Assembly: GCA_022800315.1 (NCBI GenBank)
Contig: JAAWQC010000006.1
Location: forward strand, 1-64,000
Length of the DNA: 64,000 nt
Direction of reading: 5' to 3'
Origin: Clostridiales bacterium
GTDB taxonomy: Bacteria > Bacillota > Clostridia > Oscillospirales > Acutalibacteraceae
The position numbers and the translations under genes are program-made. Shown here one piece after another: positions 1 through 8,449 of this stretch. The notes beneath the pieces are model-generated. The model did no database searches, was not told where the DNA came from, and saw nothing but the letters and a program-made list of their open reading frames with translations. Numbering within the stretch: position 1 is the stretch's first letter; each line of letters starts with the position of its first letter.

Positions 1-148
1 AGAGTAAAGGAAGAATTGCGAAGGAATTCTTCGGCACCGGTTCCAGGCGGCGTAACTCGTTTTGAGAAGGGAAAGGAACCGGTGTATGGGATAAATAGAA
101 AAAACGGCGCTTATTTCACGAGTGAAACAGAAATGAGGATACATAACC

Positions 149-1564
149 ATGACCTTGCAGAAAAATCAGTTGATTCCCCTGACCATCACCGGTATGACCG
201 CCGAAGGCAGCGGCGTGGGCCGTGCGGCCGCTTCCGAGGGGGAGGACGGGCCGGCAATGGCTGTGTTCGTCCCCTTTACCGCGCCGGGGGATGTGATTGA
301 ATGCCGCATCCTCAAGGTGATGCCTAATCGGGCGTACGGCCGGGTGGAGCGGCTGATAACCCCCTCGCCGGACCGGGAACCTGCCGATAAAGGAGACTCC
401 CCCGACAGTGAAGCGGCAGGGGACAGCTGCTCGGTTTTCGGCAAATGTGGCGGCTGTGTTTACCGCCATGTGACCTATGAGGCGGAGCTGCGCTATAAGT
501 GGCAGAGGGTGGCCGACGCGGTTGATCGGATCGCCGGCCTTGCGGTAAGACCAAAGCCCATCGTTCCCTGCGATCGGCCGGAGCATTACCGCAACAAGGC
601 CCAATATCCGGTGGCGCCAGGCCCCTACCGGCCGATGGCGGGCTTTTTTGCCCCTCGCAGCCACCGGATCGTCGAGCAGCACGACTGCGCGCTCCAGCCG
701 CCGGTCTTTCGCGAGGCGGTGGATGCCGTAATCTGGTGGGCGAAAAAGACCGGGCTTACCGCCTATGACGAAGAAGCGGGGACCGGTGTGCTGCGGCATA
801 TATACCTGCGGATGGCGGAAGCTACCGGTGAGGTCATGGTCTGCCTGGTGTGTACGACGGGAAAGCTGCCCGACACACGGCTGCTGACCGATAAATTGAT
901 GGATAAGGTTCCGGGACTGGCCTCGGTCATGATCAATGTCAACCGGGAGAAGACCAATGTGGTTCTGGGGCGGGATACCTTTACGCTCTGGGGGAAGGAC
1001 GCTATCACCGACGAGCTGTGCGGGCTGCACTTCCGTCTGTCGCCCCGCTCTTTTTATCAGGTGAACCGGCCGCAGGCGGAGAAGCTGTACGGACTTGCCG
1101 CCGAGGCCGCCGCACTGACCGGCCGGGAAACACTGCTCGATCTGTACTGCGGCACCGGTACCATCGGCCTCTCCATGGCAGCGCGGGCCGGACAGGTCAT
1201 CGGGGTGGAAACGGTGGAGGACGCGGTAGAGGACGCCCGCCGCAACGCAAAGGAAAACGGGATCGGCAACGCCCGTTTCCTCTGCGCCGATGCGGGCCGG
1301 GCCGCCGCCCAGCTGGCACAGGAAGGCGTGAAACCCGATGTGGTGATCCTCGACCCGCCACGCAAGGGCTGCGACGAAGCCGTCATCTCGGCGGTCGCTG
1401 ATATGGAGCCGGCGCGGGTGGTGTACGTGTCCTGCGACCCTGCCACTCTGGCGCGGGACCTGAAGCGTTTTGCCGACCAGGGGTACTGGACCGAAGAAAT
1501 CACACCGGTGGATATGTTCCCCCGTACCCCCCATGTGGAGTGTGTCGCGCTGTTGGTGAAATAA
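149..1564 (+). CDS. rlmD: 23S rRNA (uracil-C5)-methyltransferase, RlmD/RumA family
   Basis: S-adenosylmethionine-dependent methylation of uracil C5 in 23S rRNA. The 471-residue protein has an N-terminal TRAM-like RNA-binding domain (about residues 5-70). A 4Fe-4S cysteine set follows: C94, C100 and C103 in a C-x5-C-x2-C pattern and C180. The SAM-binding motif is DLYCGTGTIGL, then DPPRKGC, and the nucleophilic cysteine is C429 in YVSCDPATL. Length fits the family. The ATG follows a GAGGA site by about 9 bases. In Firmicutes one such enzyme (RlmCD) can modify two positions, so the exact uridine is not decided by sequence. The gene runs alone, 38 bases before the GGDEF gene. Confidence 0.93.
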   Translation: MTLQKNQLIPLTITGMTAEGSGVGRAAASEGEDGPAMAVFVPFTAPGDVIECRILKVMPNRAYGRVERLITPSPDREPADKGDSPDSEAAGDSCSVFGKCGGCVYRHVTYEAELRYKWQRVADAVDRIAGLAVRPKPIVPCDRPEHYRNKAQYPVAPGPYRPMAGFFAPRSHRIVEQHDCALQPPVFREAVDAVIWWAKKTGLTAYDEEAGTGVLRHIYLRMAEATGEVMVCLVCTTGKLPDTRLLTDKLMDKVPGLASVMINVNREKTNVVLGRDTFTLWGKDAITDELCGLHFRLSPRSFYQVNRPQAEKLYGLAAEAAALTGRETLLDLYCGTGTIGLSMAARAGQVIGVETVEDAVEDARRNAKENGIGNARFLCADAGRAAAQLAQEGVKPDVVILDPPRKGCDEAVISAVADMEPARVVYVSCDPATLARDLKRFADQGYWTEEITPVDMFPRTPHVECVALLVK

Positions 1565-1602
1565 CAAATGCCTGTCGTGAGGCGATTTGACAAGGAGAAA
1601 AT

Positions 1603-2796
1603 ATGGCGGCTTTGATTCCGATTTTGATGGACCTGTGCGTGGTTTTTTTCGATTTGCTTATTTTTACCCGGATGATCACGCTGAAAAGGGACAGCCGAAG
1701 GACCCGCTTACTGATGTATGGAGGCTGTGCGGTCATTCTCTGCTGTTATTTCCTCTGCACGTATTGGTGGGAGTGGCCGGCGTCCATTGCCTCGGCAGTC
1801 TGCATGACACTGCCGAGCCTGATCCTGTTTTTCGTATTATCGAAATATAAAGACGCCCGGTTTTTCCTTACCTTCTGCTTCGTGGATTCCTGTACCCTGA
1901 TTATCGCTTTTCTGGGACGCTATATCGGGGTGCTGACAGGGGATATCGGCAATATCGCCGCCCTGCTGTTTATATTTGCGGCTTTTCTGACGGTATACCT
2001 TGTCGGAAGGCCCTATTTCAGCCGATATCATGAATTGCTGGAATATGTGGATGCCGGCTGGCGGTCGATGATGGTCTCTTCGATCCTTATCTACGCGTCC
2101 CTTATTTTTCTGGCGGCGTATCCCCGCCCGCTGATCGAACGGCTGGAATACGCGCCGGTTTATCTTCTGTTTTCCGCAGTGGTTCTTTCCTGTTACGCTG
2201 TGTTTATCACCTCGGCGCTGAAAACCAGTAAAATCTATGAACAGAGCTGTCAGCTGCAAAAGGAAAAGAAGTGGCACCGCATCGCCTATGTCGATGCCCT
2301 TACCGGCGTAGCCAACCGTACCGCTTACATAGAAAAAATAAACGATATCGAGCGTACTCGTCATGCAGATACCGCGATCGGTGTGTTTGTGATTGATATC
2401 GACCGATTCAAAGCGGTAAACGACAGCTATGGCCATAACGCCGGAGATACGGTCCTGCAGATAACCGCCAGCCTGCTCACCGATACGTTCGCCGGGGAAT
2501 CGTATTCTGTTTTCCGCATCGGGGGAGACGAGTTTGCTGTTATCGCTGAAAATATCGAGGAGGAGGAAGCCCTCAATAAGCTGCGTATTCTGGAAAGCAC
2601 GGTGGAGAAACAGCGGGGCGGAATCCCGTTCTCGGTCTCGGTGGGTTATGCCGGTATCGACCGGGGGCAGAACAACGCGGTGGAAAATGCGTTTGCCGCT
2701 GCGGACAAACAGATGTATTGGCATAAAAGGGAAAAAGTCCGGCAGCAGGGGATGCCTGCCGAGCCGGCTGATGTTACAAAAGACTGTAAAGAATAG
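1603..2796 (+). CDS. Membrane-bound diguanylate cyclase (GGDEF)
   Basis: Predicted to make cyclic di-GMP from two GTP at the inner face of the membrane. Residues 1-215 hold about six hydrophobic segments, which form an unrecognised sensor region. The GGDEF domain covers about 225-385, with DALTGVANR at its start and an intact GGDEF signature at 307-311, so catalysis is plausible. The allosteric I-site (RxxD, normally five residues before the signature) is absent; the sequence there is GESY. The start has a clear AAGGAG site 6 bases upstream. No EAL domain and no partner gene lie nearby. Confidence 0.9.
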   Translation: MAALIPILMDLCVVFFDLLIFTRMITLKRDSRRTRLLMYGGCAVILCCYFLCTYWWEWPASIASAVCMTLPSLILFFVLSKYKDARFFLTFCFVDSCTLIIAFLGRYIGVLTGDIGNIAALLFIFAAFLTVYLVGRPYFSRYHELLEYVDAGWRSMMVSSILIYASLIFLAAYPRPLIERLEYAPVYLLFSAVVLSCYAVFITSALKTSKIYEQSCQLQKEKKWHRIAYVDALTGVANRTAYIEKINDIERTRHADTAIGVFVIDIDRFKAVNDSYGHNAGDTVLQITASLLTDTFAGESYSVFRIGGDEFAVIAENIEEEEALNKLRILESTVEKQRGGIPFSVSVGYAGIDRGQNNAVENAFAAADKQMYWHKREKVRQQGMPAEPADVTKDCKE

Positions 2797-2941
2797 CCTG
2801 TGGTAAATTCACAGCACATGTACGGTGAATTTATAGGATACGACATCGTCACTAAATATCCCTCATCAGCTCCGCCGCGCCGCCGCAAGAGGGAAAACGG
2901 ATAAGCAGAGGCAAATGGGTCAAAATGGAACGGGATACAAG

Positions 2942-2970
2942 TTGCATTGAACAGTGAAAACTGATATAAT
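2942..2970 (+). promoter_or_regulatory. Sigma-A promoter for the SGNH hydrolase gene
   Basis: TTGCAT, 17-base spacer, TATAAT. The -10 is perfect and ends 45 bases before the hydrolase start. The rest of the 219-base gap after the GGDEF gene shows nothing else clear. Confidence 0.75.
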
Positions 2971-3015
2971 CAGAAAATCATGTCGAAATACCGCATAAAT
3001 AATAGATAAACGGTC

Positions 3016-3825
3016 GTGTTACAGTTGGCGAAACATGAAAAGAGACAACAGAAAAAGAGCAAGGTGCCCGCGATCCTCCTCGTTTTGTTCCTGTTTTGTC
3101 TGGCGGGTCTGTGTCTGGCGGGGGCCTATCTGGTTTACAGCCAACAGGTGGATCTGCCCTTTTTAACCCCGCAGGCGACCCTGTCGGTGCCCGAAGGGCC
3201 GTCCGCCTCCTCCGCCACCCGGCCGCAGAGCACCGGGACACTTCAGGATTTCATTGATGAGACGATTTTCGTCGGAGATTCCCGTACCAACGGACTGGCG
3301 AAATACGGGTTTGTGGACAGCGATCGGGTATATGCCATCGACGGGGCAAACCATTCGACTGCGCGGACCGAGCGATTCATTCAGTTGAAAAAGGGCGGCA
3401 AGCTCCTCACCATTGCCGATGCGGTGGGGACGGTTAAGCCGAAATATCTGATGGTGTCCTTTGGCATCAACGGGGTCGCGTTCATGGAGGAGGATACCTT
3501 CTTTTCCGAATACGCCCTGTTTCTGGACGAACTGAAGGCAAAAACCCCCGACAGCGTTCTCATTGTCCAGTCCATTCTGCCGGTTTCCGCCGCGTACCAG
3601 CAGAGGGAACCTCGCATGACCAACGACAAGATCAAACGGTATAACCGTAAACTGGCGCAGCTGGCCGAACAGAAGGGCGGACTGTATTTCGACACCTTTA
3701 CCCTGTTCAAGGACGGCAAGGGGAATCTGTCCTCTACTTACGATTCGGGGGACGGCCTGCACTTCAACAGTCGGGCGTATCAGGCATGGCTGGACAATCT
3801 GGATACTTACCGCAAGACGATTTGA
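3016..3825 (+). CDS. Membrane-anchored SGNH/GDSL-type hydrolase
   Basis: Probable esterase or acetylesterase acting outside the cell. One hydrophobic segment (about residues 17-38) anchors or exports the 269-residue protein, followed by a Ser/Pro/Thr-rich linker. The SGNH triad is visible: Ser89 in VGDSRTNG, Asn152 in SFGINGV, and Asp246/His249 in GDGLHF. This arrangement is typical of clostridial cell-surface SGNH proteins, but the substrate is not known. The start is a GTG with a weak ribosome site; an in-frame stop lies only 9 bases upstream, so nothing earlier is possible. A TTGCAT-17-TATAAT promoter lies just upstream and a strong hairpin follows. Confidence 0.82.
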   Translation: MLQLAKHEKRQQKKSKVPAILLVLFLFCLAGLCLAGAYLVYSQQVDLPFLTPQATLSVPEGPSASSATRPQSTGTLQDFIDETIFVGDSRTNGLAKYGFVDSDRVYAIDGANHSTARTERFIQLKKGGKLLTIADAVGTVKPKYLMVSFGINGVAFMEEDTFFSEYALFLDELKAKTPDSVLIVQSILPVSAAYQQREPRMTNDKIKRYNRKLAQLAEQKGGLYFDTFTLFKDGKGNLSSTYDSGDGLHFNSRAYQAWLDNLDTYRKTI

Positions 3826-3864
3826 ACAGGATGCGGCAGGTATGGTTCAGAATAAAAAGACGAA

Positions 3865-3895
3865 AACCTCCGGTCACTGTGACCGGAGGTTCTTT
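3865..3895. terminator. Bidirectional terminator hairpin
   Basis: A 13-bp perfect stem (AACCTCCGGTCAC with its complement) sits between the convergent SGNH hydrolase and epimerase genes, followed by TTCTTT on the plus strand and preceded by an A-rich run. Confidence 0.85.
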
Positions 3896-3912
3896 ATAGC
3901 GCCTCACGGCCG

Positions 3913-4782
3913 TCAAAGCCGGCGTGCCTGGCGGATATAACTGTCCAGCAGAGGATAGAGCCATTCCTTCAGCGGGGTGAAGTGAAAGCCGAGGGCGCCG
4001 GCGCGGCCGGTATCGAGGCTGTAGGAGGGGGTGCCGTTATAGGGGGCCTGATCGCCGTCTGCCGAATAGAGGGGGACACGGCCGGTTTGCTGCCGGACAT
4101 ATTCGCCGATTTCCCGCAGAGAGACTGTCCCGCCGCTGGAGCCGTTGAACGGCCCTGTTTCGGTTTGTCCGGCCAGAAAGGCGAGAAACCGTCCCGCCTC
4201 GTCGGAGCGCACCCATTCCATCCGGCTGTCAGGATTGTCCACCGCCATCGGCACGCCTGTGACGATGTGCTCCACGTAGAAATACAGGCGGCGGGTGTAG
4301 TCGTCCTCCCCAGCTACGAAAGGGAACCGGGCGGCAGCGGCGGGCTGGCCGGCAAAGGGGCCGAAAAGGGCGCATTCCGCCTGCCGTTTGACCTCCCGAT
4401 AGGGAAAATAGATGCGGGAGCACCAGCGCAGGGGGTAGGAAAGGGGATCAAAATCCTCCTCCCGCAGACCGGGGCGCAGGTCGTACACGGCGGCGGATGA
4501 AATGGTGACGTATCGGCCGCAGCAGACGCGGTCCAGCAGCAGGCGCACATCCTCAGAACTATAGGCGAGACTGTCACAGATCACATCATATTCCCGACCT
4601 GACAGGGCTTTGCTGAGGCTCTCTCCATCCAGACGGTTCAGAGTCAGCCGCTCCACCTGGCCGCCGAAGGAATCGGGGGTCTGTCCGCGGTTGCCCAGCG
4701 TGACCCGATGGCCCGCTTCCAGCAGGGTGCGGGTGAGATGGCGGCCCATCAGGCGGGTGCCGCCCAGTATCAGTACATTCAT
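3913..4782 (-). CDS. NAD(P)-dependent epimerase/dehydratase-like reductase (SDR)
   Basis: Atypical or extended short-chain dehydrogenase fold, 289 residues. It opens with MNVLILGGTRLMGRHL, a Rossmann dinucleotide motif of the GGTxxxG type. SSAAVY follows at the position of the catalytic Ser, and a YPLRW...YREVK region supplies a Tyr and Lys. It resembles the RNA-binding-protein-like/CSP41-like epimerases common in Clostridia; the substrate is unknown. A longer open frame continues upstream, but the ATG chosen here follows an AAAGGGAGG site by 7 bases. It is transcribed after the glycosylase gene with a 46-base gap, so the two may form an operon. Confidence 0.82.
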   Translation of the reverse strand: MNVLILGGTRLMGRHLTRTLLEAGHRVTLGNRGQTPDSFGGQVERLTLNRLDGESLSKALSGREYDVICDSLAYSSEDVRLLLDRVCCGRYVTISSAAVYDLRPGLREEDFDPLSYPLRWCSRIYFPYREVKRQAECALFGPFAGQPAAAARFPFVAGEDDYTRRLYFYVEHIVTGVPMAVDNPDSRMEWVRSDEAGRFLAFLAGQTETGPFNGSSGGTVSLREIGEYVRQQTGRVPLYSADGDQAPYNGTPSYSLDTGRAGALGFHFTPLKEWLYPLLDSYIRQARRL

Positions 4783-4828
4783 CGTTGACCTCCCTTTAAG
4801 CGGACAAGGGCAATAGACGGCAGTCCCT

Positions 4829-5473
4829 TCAGTGTTTGAAAGCGGCGGCGGGGTCGCGAAGCCCCTCGATGGCTCCGCCGGCCACCGCCCACAGATACAG
4901 GCTGGCCACCGAGGCGCAGGGGGAATACCGCCGCTGGTATCGCTCGAAACGCGGCCGGTCGATCTGGCAGTGGCGGTACAGCATCCGCAAACCCCGCTGG
5001 ATGGCCAGATCACCGAAGCTGAGGATGTTCGGCCGCTGCATTGAGAAAATCATCAGCATTTCCGCCGTCCAAACCCCCACCCCGTTCAGGGAGGACAGCT
5101 CCCGGCAGACTTCCTCATCGGGCAGGGTGACTAGGGCGGACAGATTGAGCCCGCCGTCCAGTATTTTTTCAGCGGCCTGCCGGATATAGGTCGTTTTGCG
5201 GGCGGAAATGCCCATTCCCTGAATTTCCTCGGGCGGCAGTGCGGCGATGAGCGAGGGGGTCACCGCTCCCCACGTGCTTTTCATCCGGTTCCAGATGGTG
5301 ACCTGAGCCTTGGTGGCGATCTGCTGTCCCACGATGGAGTGGACCAGCGCCTCGAACAGATCGGGGATCACCTCCCGCCGGACAGGGCCGATGGCGTCAA
5401 TAGCGCGGCCCAGCACCGGGTCCCGGGATTTCAGGTAGTCGGTCTCCCGGTCACCATAAACGAAGCAGGGCAT
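4829..5473 (-). CDS. DNA-3-methyladenine glycosylase II-like (HhH-GPD)
   Basis: Base-excision repair glycosylase that removes alkylated bases. The 214-residue protein has the helix-hairpin-helix LNGVGVWTAEM at about 129-139 and the catalytic aspartate D155 in SFGDLAIQRG. The early signature ALVHSIVGQQIA is typical of AlkA-like enzymes. It lacks the N-terminal beta domain of E. coli AlkA, so it matches the compact AlkA-like group. The chosen ATG follows a GGGGGAGG site by 6 bases; an upstream in-frame ATG has no such site. It lies divergent to another glycosylase-like gene, and together they look like a small repair locus. Confidence 0.88.
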   Translation of the reverse strand: MPCFVYGDRETDYLKSRDPVLGRAIDAIGPVRREVIPDLFEALVHSIVGQQIATKAQVTIWNRMKSTWGAVTPSLIAALPPEEIQGMGISARKTTYIRQAAEKILDGGLNLSALVTLPDEEVCRELSSLNGVGVWTAEMLMIFSMQRPNILSFGDLAIQRGLRMLYRHCQIDRPRFERYQRRYSPCASVASLYLWAVAGGAIEGLRDPAAAFKH

Positions 5474-5661
5474 GTGGTTCCTCCCCCCTGAGTTTTCATA
5501 CAATATCAACGGTTACCATACACCTATTCCCGATCGCTTTTGAATCGGAATATGCCGCCCGGAACCACTGTCCGTTAGCGCTGTTCCGGCGGCTGCGGAC
5601 AGTATACCACGATGACGGGAAACGTTACAACCAGCTGGATGAAAATAAAAAACAAATGTTC

Positions 5662-5690
5662 TTGACGCGGGCGGCGAAATACAGTACACT
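5662..5690 (+). promoter_or_regulatory. Sigma-A promoter for the Fpg-like gene
   Basis: TTGACG, 17-base spacer, TACACT, ending 49 bases before the start of the Fpg-like gene. It lies in the 266-base gap between divergent repair-like genes. Confidence 0.7.
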
Positions 5691-5739
5691 GAACATAGTG
5701 GATCAATTAACCGAAGCAATAGAGAAAGAGGTGCCGACG

Positions 5740-6561
5740 ATGATTGAACTGCCGGAAGGACTGGTGTTGGCCCGTCAGATGGATCAGGAGCTGACAGGGA
5801 AGAGGATCGCTCAAATCGCTGCAAACACCTCCCCCCACAAGTTTGCGTGGTATACCGGCGACCCCGCCGATTACCCGGTACTGTTCACCGGCAAGATGGT
5901 GGAAGGTGCCCATTCCTACGGGGGGAATGTACACCTGCGGGTCAGCGAGGACTGCGGGCTGATGTTCTGCGACGGCACCTGCCTGCGGTATTATACCGCG
6001 GCTGATAAAGCGCCGAAAAAGCACCAGCTCTGCATCACCTTTGACGATGGTACCTGTCTGGTGGGAACGGTCCAGATGTACGGGTCGCTGGCCTCCTATA
6101 CCGGTAACTACGACAATCCCTACGACGAGGCGGCCCGCACCAGACCTTCCCCGCTGAGCGACGCCTTCGACCGTGCTTATTTTCAGGCGCTGGTGCCCGC
6201 CGATAAGCCGAAGCTGTCGGCCAAGGCGCTCCTTGCCACCGAACAGCGGATACCTGGCCTGGGAAACGGGGTGGCGCAGGATATTCTGTTCGCCGCCGGC
6301 GTTCAGCCCCGGCGGCCGGTATCCGATATGAGTGCGGAGGAGTTCGACCGCTTGTTTGGCGCTGTGAAGGAGACGCTGCGGGCCATGACCGAGAAGGGGG
6401 GACGGGATGTGGAGAGAGACCTGTACGGCGCTCCCGGTGGCTATCGCACCCGGCTGAGCAAGAACACCTGGCGTTCCCCCTGTCCCCAATGCGGCGGCGC
6501 TATCGTCAAGGAAGCCTATCTCGGCGGCAGTGTGTATTATTGTCCCCGGTGTCAAAAATAG
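5740..6561 (+). CDS. Fpg/Nei-family DNA glycosylase-like protein without catalytic proline
   Basis: A 273-residue protein with the full Fpg/Nei layout. It has an N-terminal beta-sandwich, the helix-two-turn-helix region with RIPGLGNGVAQDIL, and a C-terminal zinc finger with C248, C251, C268 and C271. It starts MIELPEG where active Fpg starts MPELPE. The proline that forms the Schiff base after Met removal is therefore isoleucine, while Glu3 and Glu6 remain. The zinc-finger arginine of the GRSTFYC motif is also missing (GGSVYYC). The ATG follows AGAAAGAGG. It may be a noncatalytic lesion-binding protein or use another nucleophile; classical Fpg chemistry is not expected. Confidence 0.85.
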   Translation: MIELPEGLVLARQMDQELTGKRIAQIAANTSPHKFAWYTGDPADYPVLFTGKMVEGAHSYGGNVHLRVSEDCGLMFCDGTCLRYYTAADKAPKKHQLCITFDDGTCLVGTVQMYGSLASYTGNYDNPYDEAARTRPSPLSDAFDRAYFQALVPADKPKLSAKALLATEQRIPGLGNGVAQDILFAAGVQPRRPVSDMSAEEFDRLFGAVKETLRAMTEKGGRDVERDLYGAPGGYRTRLSKNTWRSPCPQCGGAIVKEAYLGGSVYYCPRCQK

Positions 6562-6684
6562 GGACGGGTAGGAAAAATAAGGCTGTACAGAGAAACCGCT
6601 TTGTGGTAAAATAACCGACAGGGAAGAATGACATTCGCCGTCGTTCTCAGAGTGAAAAAGTCGTATTGACAACTGCATATTTGA

Positions 6685-6788
6685 TCTGCGGCGCTGTCTC
6701 ACACACGCTGTGAAGTTGAGGGAAGTACGGTGCAAATCCGTCGCAACCGCCATTACCGTGACAGTCGGGCTACTCAACGCGCCGCAGA
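6685..6788 (+). promoter_or_regulatory. Cobalamin riboswitch aptamer
   Basis: The aptamer is closed by a 10-bp P1 helix (TCTGCGGCGC at 6685-6694 with GCGCCGCAGA at 6779-6788) and an inner GTTGAG/CTCAAC helix. The core carries the family signature GGAAG, then GGTGCAAATCC, a CGCAACCGCC segment and GTGACAGTC. It is followed by a terminator and then by seven genes for B12-type capture and ECF transport, the expected regulon. Ligand subtype (adenosyl- or other cobalamin) is not decided here. Confidence 0.88.
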
Positions 6789-6834
6789 GGATCGTTCACT
6801 TTTTGGGCAGGGGCGCCGGAGGCGTCTTGGAAAA

Positions 6835-6842
6835 GGTGGAGG
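6835..6842 (+). promoter_or_regulatory. Candidate anti-terminator segment of the riboswitch
   Basis: GGTGGAGG can pair, with a one-base bulge, with CCTCCTCACC in the left arm of the downstream terminator. This offers an alternative fold for the ligand-free state. It is inferred from complementarity only. The rest of 6789-6906 also holds long pairing segments (CAATACA...TGTATTG and GGATG...CATCC). Confidence 0.4.
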
Positions 6843-6906
6843 CAATACACAAACAAAGGATGTCTGATGGTCATAGCGGGCATCCTCTCCGATCGTTTGT
6901 ATTGAA

Positions 6907-6941
6907 GACCTCCTCACCCACGGGTGAGGAGGTCTTTTGTT
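6907..6941 (+). terminator. Rho-independent terminator of the cobalamin riboswitch
   Basis: A 13-bp stem (GACCTCCTCACCC / GGGTGAGGAGGTC) is followed by TTTTGTT, 24 bases before the first gene. It makes the riboswitch an OFF switch when ligand is bound. Confidence 0.88.
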
Positions 6942-6965
6942 ATGCGGAGAAAGGAGGGCAGAAGG

Positions 6966-8447
6966 ATGGCGCCGATCGTCAAAGGGTTCATACAGCGGTT
7001 TGTCCCCCTGTTCCTCCTGCTGCTTCTCCTCCTGGGGGGATCGATACCGACGAAGGCAGAAGCGGCCGTCTCCGTCCGAGCCAGCCTGACAGACGGCAGT
7101 GTGCAGAGGGGGCGGAAACGGACGGTGGAGGTCTGGGCGCGGGACGGCGCGGGCCGCAAAATCGCCTCCCGTCTGACCCTGAACGGGAAAGAGATGCCTT
7201 CCGCCTGGGAGGATGAGGAGAAAGCGAGCTATGTCCTGGCCTTTGACCGGGAAGGAGAGAACATCGTCGTCGTCTCCGCCGGAGCAGGCGGACAGGCTGT
7301 TTCGGCAACCTACCGCCTGCAATACCGGAAGGCACGGCAGGGTGAGGTTATCGGACAGGCGGTGGTGGCGGTCGAGCTCTTCACCATCGGCTGCGGTTAT
7401 CTGGTGGAACCGGCGTTTACGGATATACGGGAGGGAGAGAACGGGGCGGAGCTGCTGCTGCGCGTGCTGCATGACAGCGGGTACGCCGCCTATTACGGCG
7501 GAACGCCCCGGAGCTCCTTTTATCTCGGCTATATCGCCGACGGGGATAAAACGGCGCCTCGGTTTAACGCGTATACGCTGTCGGGCACGGGCGGGGTCGG
7601 GCGGCCTCTCGCACTGACGCCGGCGATTCCGCCGCTGCTGGTGCCCAATCTGCAGCGAGATATGTCGTTTTATGATCCGCTGGACTATGAGAAAAACTGG
7701 GCGGGTACGGTGGGAGAATTTGTTTTTACCGACCAGTCCGGATGGATGTACGCGGTGAACGGACGATTCCCCAACGTGAGCCTCTCCGACTGTTATCTGT
7801 CCGACGGGGATGTGATTCGGATGCAGTTCACCCTTGCCTGCGGGGCGGATATCGGTGGTTCCGGGGCGCTACGCGGCGGGCTGTCGGCGGATTATTACCC
7901 GGCAGCGGACAAGGAGGGGCTTACCGCTGCGTTAGCTCGAGCTACTGCGGTAGCTCGGGCCGGCGGCAGCGGCCGCTTGGAAGAACCCCGTCTGGCGGCA
8001 GCTTACAGCGCCGCCGTCGCCGCCGCGCAAAAGCTCGATCTGACCCAGCGGGAGGCGGACGCCGCCCGGGAAGACCTGGAGGCCGCTCTCTCAGCATCCG
8101 GCGAGCCGACGGTTATGCCGCCGCTCTCGAGGACAACGGGTGAACCGACAGGGGCGCCGAAGACCTCCGCGGCGGGGGAACCGGTGACCGGGACGACGGA
8201 CAGCCTCTCAACCGGCGAAACCACCGCTGCCGGGACGACGGAAACCGGCCGGGTTACGGAGGATGCCGCCGGACCAGAGTCCGGCGCAGCCGGGACATTG
8301 ATGACAGGGGCAACCCCCGCGGCTGCGGAGGATGCCGGTCTCAAAGCGAAACCCACCGCTGCCGGAACAGGCGTGTGCATGACAGCACTCGCACTGCTGG
8401 CCGCGTTTATGATAGTCCGCGTTATTCAAGGAAAAAGGGAGGATTAA
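6966..8447 (+). CDS. Secreted DUF4430 (transcobalamin beta-domain-like) protein
   Basis: First gene of the riboswitch operon, 493 residues. It has a Sec signal peptide (residues 1-33, ending AEAA) and an immunoglobulin-like stretch to about 125. A DUF4430-type domain follows at about 145-300, with REGENGAELLLRVL, GWMYAVNG and SDGDVIRMQF. DUF4430 is the C-terminal domain of intrinsic factor and transcobalamin. A short helical FIVAR-like segment (about 318-380), a Thr/Gly-rich spacer and a C-terminal hydrophobic helix with a basic tail (KRED end) follow. The ATG chosen has an AAGGAGG site 8 bases away; earlier in-frame starts lie inside the terminator hairpin. Likely cell-surface B12 capture, inferred. 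Confidence 0.82.
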   Translation: MAPIVKGFIQRFVPLFLLLLLLLGGSIPTKAEAAVSVRASLTDGSVQRGRKRTVEVWARDGAGRKIASRLTLNGKEMPSAWEDEEKASYVLAFDREGENIVVVSAGAGGQAVSATYRLQYRKARQGEVIGQAVVAVELFTIGCGYLVEPAFTDIREGENGAELLLRVLHDSGYAAYYGGTPRSSFYLGYIADGDKTAPRFNAYTLSGTGGVGRPLALTPAIPPLLVPNLQRDMSFYDPLDYEKNWAGTVGEFVFTDQSGWMYAVNGRFPNVSLSDCYLSDGDVIRMQFTLACGADIGGSGALRGGLSADYYPAADKEGLTAALARATAVARAGGSGRLEEPRLAAAYSAAVAAAQKLDLTQREADAAREDLEAALSASGEPTVMPPLSRTTGEPTGAPKTSAAGEPVTGTTDSLSTGETTAAGTTETGRVTEDAAGPESGAAGTLMTGATPAAAEDAGLKAKPTAAGTGVCMTALALLAAFMIVRVIQGKRED

Positions 8448-8449
8448 CA

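Noticed and set aside
6787-6801. TetR half-operator (GATCGTTCACT) in the riboswitch leader
   Set aside because: Only 11 bases match the regulator's palindrome and there is no inverted partner; chance similarity is likely.
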